10,809 nt of DNA. It comes from Anaerolineae bacterium (GTDB taxonomy: Bacteria > Chloroflexota > Anaerolineae > UBA1429). Made by a program: the position numbers and the translations under genes. The stretch lies in contig SKRJ01000105.1 of assembly GCA_007118555.1 (NCBI GenBank), positions 1 through 10,809 of the forward strand, in the 5' to 3' direction. Under the pieces are notes generated by a model. The model was not told the DNA's origin and searched no databases. It saw only the letters and a list, made by a program, of their open reading frames with translations. Positions 5,760 through 10,809 of the stretch are shown in pieces (positions within the stretch are counted from its first letter, which is position 1; each line of letters opens with the position of its first letter).

Positions 5760-8700
5760 ATGCAGAGCAAAACGATCGAACGTGTCGGCCGGCTGGAGGC
5801 TGACGAGACTCTGGACAGTTTGCGCGTCCGAGCCTTGGAACTTGCAGCCTCTCATACTCTCGCCCTGGAAAAGGCGCGTGGCTTATCACCGGTTGACCGT
5901 CTCGAGAGCCTGATGAGTTTGCTCCGCCAAGCGTACAAGTACTATGTGCAGGTGGCGGAGGAAGACGGCATTATTACCACAGCGGCCGAATGGCTGCTGG
6001 ATAACCTGTACGTGATCGAGCAGGCAGGGCGTATCGTGATCAAGGATATGCCCGCCGGATACTATGAGCGTCTGCCCAAGCTGGCCAATGCCGAGATCCA
6101 GGGCGTGCCGCGTGTCTATGCCATCGCGCGTGAGGTGGTACGCCTGTGTGAGGGCCAGGTGGATCTACATCGGCTCGTCCGGTTCACTCACGCCTATCAG
6201 GAGCTTCATCCCCTCACCCTGGGCGAGTTGTGGGCCTTGCCGCTGATGCTCCGTGTGGTCGAGATCGAGTTGCTGGCCAGCGCCATACGGGACTCGTTGG
6301 CTGATCGGCTGGATGAGGATCTCCCATCCATCGATGGGGTAGAGGTTCCTGGGGCCCCTTCTACCGATGCCCTGGTCGGACGCGCGATCCGTGGCCTGCG
6401 CGCTCTGGGCACCTATGACTGGGATGCCTTTGTGGATGAGGTAAGTCTCGTTGAGAACATCCTTCATCAGGACCCGGCGGATGCCTACCGGATGATGGAG
6501 GAGGACGACCGCAATCGCTATCGCCAGAGTATCGAAGAGCTGGCTTGGCGATCGCTCGAGTCCGAGGTTGCGATTGCTGGCCGCGTCATAGACCTGGCAC
6601 AGGGTGCGCGAGAGGAGGGCTGCCCCGAGCGCGAGTGCCATGTAGGCTACTATTTGGTGGACGAGGGCCTCGATACCCTGCGTGCCCAGGTAAGGTATCG
6701 CGCCTCACTGCGCGAGAGATTCCGCGATTCGATCCTGCGCCATGCTACAGGCGTATACCTGTCTGTGATCGGCATTCTCACAGCCCTCGTGGTGGCAGCT
6801 TTTGTGTGGTATGGCGCCGCCAATGGAGCGCTGGCGATCCAAGTCCTCGCGACCATCCTAGTCGCGCTGGTTCCCGCCAGCATCGCGGCCGTGAGCCTGG
6901 TCAATATCGCGGTGACCCATGTCATACCGCCGCGTGTGCTGCCCAAGTTGGATCTGCGCCAGGGCATCCCCGCCGATATGCGTACCCTGGTGGTGATACC
7001 CTGCCTCCTGACCCATGAGGATGAGGTAGACTCGCTGGTCCAGCAGTTGGAGCGGCATTATTTGAGCAGCATGGATCCCGAGCTCGGGTTCGGTCTGTTG
7101 AGTGATCTGCCCGATGCGACGCAAAAGCATGTCTCGGGCGATGATGCCCTTGTGGAGCGCGCCATCGAAGGTATCGAAGCTCTCAACCGCAAGTACTCGG
7201 AAGAGCGCCCCTTTTACCTGTTCCATCGTGAGCGCGAGTGGAATGCCTCCGAGCGCGTCTGGATGGGCTGGGAACGCAAGCGTGGCAAGATAGAGCAGTT
7301 GAATGCCTGGATCCTGGGCCATATCAACAATCCATTCCCCGTGTGCCAGGGTGATGTCGAGTTTGTCAAAGAGGCTCGCTATGTCATCACACTGGATGCG
7401 GATACGGTCATGCCGCCTGGAGGGGCCGGGCGCCTTGTGGGCGCCATGGCGCACCCGCTCAACCGCGCCGTCTTTGACCCCGACACGGGCCGGGTGGAGG
7501 CGGGTTATACGATCCTGCAACCGCGGACCGATCTCAAGTTTTCCAGCGCCCTGGCTTCGCGCTTTACCCGCATCTATGGGGGTGACGTGGGGCTTGACCT
7601 GTATACCCGCGCTGTCTCTGACGTGTATCAGGACCTGTTTGGCGAGGCGATCTATGTAGGCAAGGGCATCTATGACATCGAGGCATTCCATCGTAGCCTC
7701 GATGGGCGTGTGCCGGAGAACGCTATTCTGAGCCACGATCTGTTCGAGAGCATTCATGGGCGCGCCGGCCTGGTCTCGGATATCGTCCTCTATGAGGACT
7801 ATCCGCCCACCTACCTGGCCTATACCCAGAGACTGCATCGCTGGGTGCGGGGCGACTGGCAACTGTTGCCCTGGCTCGGCGCACGCGTGCCCACCGCCAG
7901 CGGCGAAAAGGTGCCCACGTTTCTCACGCTGCTGGACCGCTGGAAGATCATCGACAACCTGCGACGCAGCACCCAGCAGCTTGCTTTGCTGATCTTTTTG
8001 GCGGCGGGCTGGCTGATCTTGCCCGGCTCGCCCATCGTGTGGACCGTCTGGACCCTGGTCATCTCGGCGCTGCCGCTCCTGGCAGGTGCGCTGACCACCC
8101 TGATGTCCAAGGTGCGGGCTCCCGAGGCCGCTGCCTCGGCCGGAATTCTGCGTGACGAGGCGCTGCGGTGGCTGCTTTCGCTGGTGTTTCTCCCGTATGA
8201 GGGGCTGATCCTGGCGGATGCGGCCATCACCACCATCTACCGGATCTATATTTCCAGGCGCAAGCTGCTTCAGTGGACCACCGCGTCTCACACGGCGCGG
8301 CTGCTGGGCCGCGAGCGACGCATGTCGTTGCTCTGGGCGCGTATGAGCGGCGGCACTGTCCTCGGGCTGGTGTTGTTCGGGCTGACCCTGGCGCTGAACC
8401 CGCCGGCCCTGGTTGTCGCGATCCCTCTGACCATGGCCTGGGTTCTGGCCCCTCAGGTGGCCGCCTGGATCAGCGAGCCTCCATCGCGTGAAGAGGAGAC
8501 CCTGACGCGCGAAGAGAATGCCGCATTGCGGAGACTGGCACGCCGTCACTGGCGCTTTTTCGAGGACTTTATCGGCCCGGAGGACCACTGGCTCCCCCCG
8601 GATCACTTTCAGGAGGAGCCGCTGGGGCAGGTGGCGCACCGGACTTCGCCGACGAACATCGGCCTGATGCTGCTCTCTACCGTGAGCGCCCACCAGATGG

Positions 8701-10809
8701 GCTACATCGGTCCGGATGAGCTGGTAAACCGGATACGCTCGTGCTTTGAGTCCATGGAGCAATTGGACCGTTACCGTGGGCATTGGCTCAACTGGTATGA
8801 TACCCACTCCCTGGAGCCCCTGGAGCCCCGGTATGTGTCGTCCGTCGATAGCGGTAACCTGGCTGGAAACCTGATCTCGCTGCGGCAGGCGCTCTTGCAC
8901 CTGCCCGAGCTCGATATCTTTCGCTGGCAGACCTGGCAGGGCGTTGGTGACGTGTTGGGGGTTCTGGTCGAGATCGTCAGCAACGTCGACGATCCGGACG
9001 CCAAGGGGCTGATCAACAGGCTCCAGCACTACGTGGACGAGGTGTATGACCGGGTCGATGAGGTGCGCGGAGCGCCCGAACGCTGGCCGCTGCTATTTGG
9101 CCAACTGCGCAGCGAGTACTGGCCGCGGCTGGACACGATCATTGTCGAGTTGGTGGACGATTTCGGCGACTCGATGACGACCGAGGACCTCGATACCCTC
9201 TATATCTGGTTCCAGCGCATTCACGGGCAATTGGACAACCTGCAGGATGAGCTCCAGTCGTTGATGCCCTGGATCTGGGATCTGCAACAGCCACCCGCGG
9301 CGCTGTCTGGCGATATGCCCGAGCGTGTGGCCGCCATGTGGCGCGATCTCAGGCGGGCCATGCCCCACCGCATTCCCCTGGGGCAGATCCCCGAGACATG
9401 CCAACTGGGCCAGGAAGCGCTGAGTCGCCTCGATGACGAGATTCAGGCGCACTTTGATGCGCAGAATGGCGGCGATCCGGCGCGCCAATGGATCCAACGC
9501 TTTTCCGCGCGGCTGGACACGGCCCGAGACCGGGCCCGGTGGCTCATTGATCGTAGCCAGAGCCTCGCCGAGACCTGTGAGAACTATGTGCGAGAGATGG
9601 AGTTTGGTTTCCTCTTTGACGCACAGCGGCAGGTCTTTTACATCGGGTACAATGTGAGCTCTGCGCGGCTCGACTCGAACCACTATGACCTGATGGCCTC
9701 AGAGGCGCGCCTCGCCAGTCTGATCGCGATTGCCAAGAGCGAGGTGCCTGCCAGCCACTGGCTGCATCTGGAGCGTCCCATGGTCGAGACCGGAGGGGGA
9801 CGTCAGGCGCTGATCTCCTGGAACGGCTCCATGTTCGAGTATCTCATGCCCGAGTTGCTCACGCGCAGCTACCCGGGAACCCTGCTGCACGAATCGAACC
9901 GTTCCGCCGTGTACCGCCAGATGGAGTATGGCCGCAGCAAGGGCGTGCCCTGGGGCATCTCGGAATCGGGCTACTATCACTTTGATGCGCACCAGCATTA
10001 CCAGTATCGCGGCTTTGGTGTGCCGGGGCTGGGGCGCAAACGTGGCCTGGGGGACGATCTGGTCATCACGCCCTATGCCACGATATTGGCCCTGCCCGTA
10101 GCGCCTCTGGCGGTACTGCGCAACATTGACGCGCTGATCGAAGAGGGCATGCTGGGGGCCTATGGCTTTTACGAGGCCATTGACTATACGCCAGGGCATC
10201 TGCCCGCCGGGCGCACGAGCGCTATCGTCAAATCGTACATGGTGCATCACCACGGCATGAGCATGGTATCACTGTGCAACTACCTGCTGCGCAACTATCA
10301 TGTCGAGAACATGCACGCGGATCCGCGCATCACCAGTGTCGAGATTCTGCTGCAGGAGGGCATGTCGGCGACGGCGCTACCAGAGCAAGCGCTGGCCGAG
10401 CCCCTTTCGGGCGTGCAGCCCGTGGCCTCGAGGCCGCCTGCGGATGGCTGGCGTGTACCAGTGCATTCGCCCGTGCCCCATGTGCACTCGCTCTCTAATG
10501 GCGAGTATACCGTGATGATCAACAATGCCGGGGGCGGCTATAGCCGCTGGCGCGATTTCCGCCTGACACGCTGGTCGCCTGATGTCTCGCTGGATCAGCA
10601 GGGATCCTGGATCTATTTGCGCGATCTCGATTCGGAGGAAACGTGGTCGGCGACGTACCAGCCGGTTGCCGGGGACATACGGGGGCAGGAGGCCCAGTTT
10701 GACCCGCACAAGGCCGAGTTCGTCCGTGTCCATAACGGCATTCGATCGCAGACCGAAGTGGCTGTTGTGCCCGATCCGGAGACCGAGGTGCGGCTGGTTA
10801 CATTGGCCA
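5760..10809 (+). CDS. ndvB: Cyclic beta-1,2-glucan synthase (NdvB/ChvB family), N-terminal 1683 residues
   Basis: The frame is uninterrupted from ATG 5760 to the window edge; relatives are about 2800-2900 residues, so the C-terminal phosphorylase-like part is missing. Order: a helical N-terminal region with GYYERLPKLAN (about 101-111) and LTLGELWALPL; paired membrane segments about 330-395; a GT84 glycosyltransferase core with WMGWERKRGKIEQLN, the DAD metal motif (546-548), SHDL (658-661) and HRWVRGDWQ (693-701); further membrane helices about 741-900; TSPTNIG (962-968); a glycoamylase-like domain from about 1345 with WGISESGY (1398-1405) and HHHGMS (1496-1501), where relatives as I recall have HHQGMS; then the start of the GH94-type beta-sandwich (GYSRWRDF). 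The family polymerises UDP-glucose on itself into beta-1,2-glucan, trims it and closes the ring for export, giving osmoregulatory or envelope glucan. AAGGGA (5745-5750), inside the stress-protein gene, is the ribosome site. Family is secure; ring closure in this organism is inferred. Confidence 0.95.
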   Translation, partial: MQSKTIERVGRLEADETLDSLRVRALELAASHTLALEKARGLSPVDRLESLMSLLRQAYKYYVQVAEEDGIITTAAEWLLDNLYVIEQAGRIVIKDMPAGYYERLPKLANAEIQGVPRVYAIAREVVRLCEGQVDLHRLVRFTHAYQELHPLTLGELWALPLMLRVVEIELLASAIRDSLADRLDEDLPSIDGVEVPGAPSTDALVGRAIRGLRALGTYDWDAFVDEVSLVENILHQDPADAYRMMEEDDRNRYRQSIEELAWRSLESEVAIAGRVIDLAQGAREEGCPERECHVGYYLVDEGLDTLRAQVRYRASLRERFRDSILRHATGVYLSVIGILTALVVAAFVWYGAANGALAIQVLATILVALVPASIAAVSLVNIAVTHVIPPRVLPKLDLRQGIPADMRTLVVIPCLLTHEDEVDSLVQQLERHYLSSMDPELGFGLLSDLPDATQKHVSGDDALVERAIEGIEALNRKYSEERPFYLFHREREWNASERVWMGWERKRGKIEQLNAWILGHINNPFPVCQGDVEFVKEARYVITLDADTVMPPGGAGRLVGAMAHPLNRAVFDPDTGRVEAGYTILQPRTDLKFSSALASRFTRIYGGDVGLDLYTRAVSDVYQDLFGEAIYVGKGIYDIEAFHRSLDGRVPENAILSHDLFESIHGRAGLVSDIVLYEDYPPTYLAYTQRLHRWVRGDWQLLPWLGARVPTASGEKVPTFLTLLDRWKIIDNLRRSTQQLALLIFLAAGWLILPGSPIVWTVWTLVISALPLLAGALTTLMSKVRAPEAAASAGILRDEALRWLLSLVFLPYEGLILADAAITTIYRIYISRRKLLQWTTASHTARLLGRERRMSLLWARMSGGTVLGLVLFGLTLALNPPALVVAIPLTMAWVLAPQVAAWISEPPSREEETLTREENAALRRLARRHWRFFEDFIGPEDHWLPPDHFQEEPLGQVAHRTSPTNIGLMLLSTVSAHQMGYIGPDELVNRIRSCFESMEQLDRYRGHWLNWYDTHSLEPLEPRYVSSVDSGNLAGNLISLRQALLHLPELDIFRWQTWQGVGDVLGVLVEIVSNVDDPDAKGLINRLQHYVDEVYDRVDEVRGAPERWPLLFGQLRSEYWPRLDTIIVELVDDFGDSMTTEDLDTLYIWFQRIHGQLDNLQDELQSLMPWIWDLQQPPAALSGDMPERVAAMWRDLRRAMPHRIPLGQIPETCQLGQEALSRLDDEIQAHFDAQNGGDPARQWIQRFSARLDTARDRARWLIDRSQSLAETCENYVREMEFGFLFDAQRQVFYIGYNVSSARLDSNHYDLMASEARLASLIAIAKSEVPASHWLHLERPMVETGGGRQALISWNGSMFEYLMPELLTRSYPGTLLHESNRSAVYRQMEYGRSKGVPWGISESGYYHFDAHQHYQYRGFGVPGLGRKRGLGDDLVITPYATILALPVAPLAVLRNIDALIEEGMLGAYGFYEAIDYTPGHLPAGRTSAIVKSYMVHHHGMSMVSLCNYLLRNYHVENMHADPRITSVEILLQEGMSATALPEQALAEPLSGVQPVASRPPADGWRVPVHSPVPHVHSLSNGEYTVMINNAGGGYSRWRDFRLTRWSPDVSLDQQGSWIYLRDLDSEETWSATYQPVAGDIRGQEAQFDPHKAEFVRVHNGIRSQTEVAVVPDPETEVRLVTLA

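Noticed and set aside
8811..8829. Tandem duplication of CTGGAGCCC.
   Set aside because: It encodes Leu-Glu-Pro-Leu-Glu-Pro in a conserved stretch of the glucan synthase and is explained by coding.
6858..9029. A 723-residue open frame on the minus strand.
   Set aside because: It lies entirely opposite the glucan synthase, whose plus-strand frame shows unbroken family motifs. The minus frame has low-complexity, Gln/His/Arg-rich composition typical of antisense shadows in GC-rich DNA.

Overview
The window looks like a chromosomal segment of a GC-rich bacterium. Extended -10 promoters, purine-rich ribosome sites and GTG starts are present. The gene set (a cytidylate-kinase-like protein, a site-2 protease with CBS domains, a tandem universal stress protein and a giant cyclic beta-1,2-glucan synthase) suggests a Chloroflexota lineage such as Anaerolineae or Caldilineae. 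That assignment rests on recalled gene content, not on a marker gene, so it is only a moderate inference. I see no tRNA, rRNA, CRISPR array, insertion sequence or prophage gene.

Layout. Positions 1-1063 (minus strand) hold the first 354 residues of an enolase-family protein; its C-terminus lies beyond the window. The protein keeps the metal ligands and the catalytic-lysine strand of enolase. The segments that should carry the catalytic His, Glu168 and Glu209 (E. coli numbering) are rewritten, so it may be a paralogue with altered function. A 371-base divergent intergenic region (1064-1434) carries extended -10 promoters in both directions and a folded 5' leader for the next gene. Positions 1435-2115 encode a cytidylate-kinase-like protein. 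It is followed at 2317-2676 by a shrunken, decayed second copy with an internal deletion, a missing C-terminal half and an altered P-loop.

A 20-pair hairpin (2681-2729) begins four bases after the decayed copy and overlaps the -35 of a sigma70-type promoter. From this junction a long plus-strand gene series runs to the window end. It comprises a membrane site-2 protease with two CBS domains (2788-3966), a phosphoribosyltransferase (3996-4664), a double-domain universal stress protein (4806-5756) and the first 1683 residues of a cyclic beta-1,2-glucan synthase (5760-10809). The gaps are 29, 141 and 3 bases. The stress protein and glucan synthase are almost certainly co-translated, while the 141-base gap contains two hairpins that could set a processing or attenuation point.

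How the genes may work together (inference): CBS pairs, UspA folds and phosphoribosyltransferases are all nucleotide- or PRPP-responsive. They sit upstream of an enzyme that makes periplasmic or extracellular osmoregulatory glucan. The series therefore reads as an envelope and osmotic stress module, in which a membrane protease and nucleotide-sensing proteins are expressed together with a costly polysaccharide synthase.
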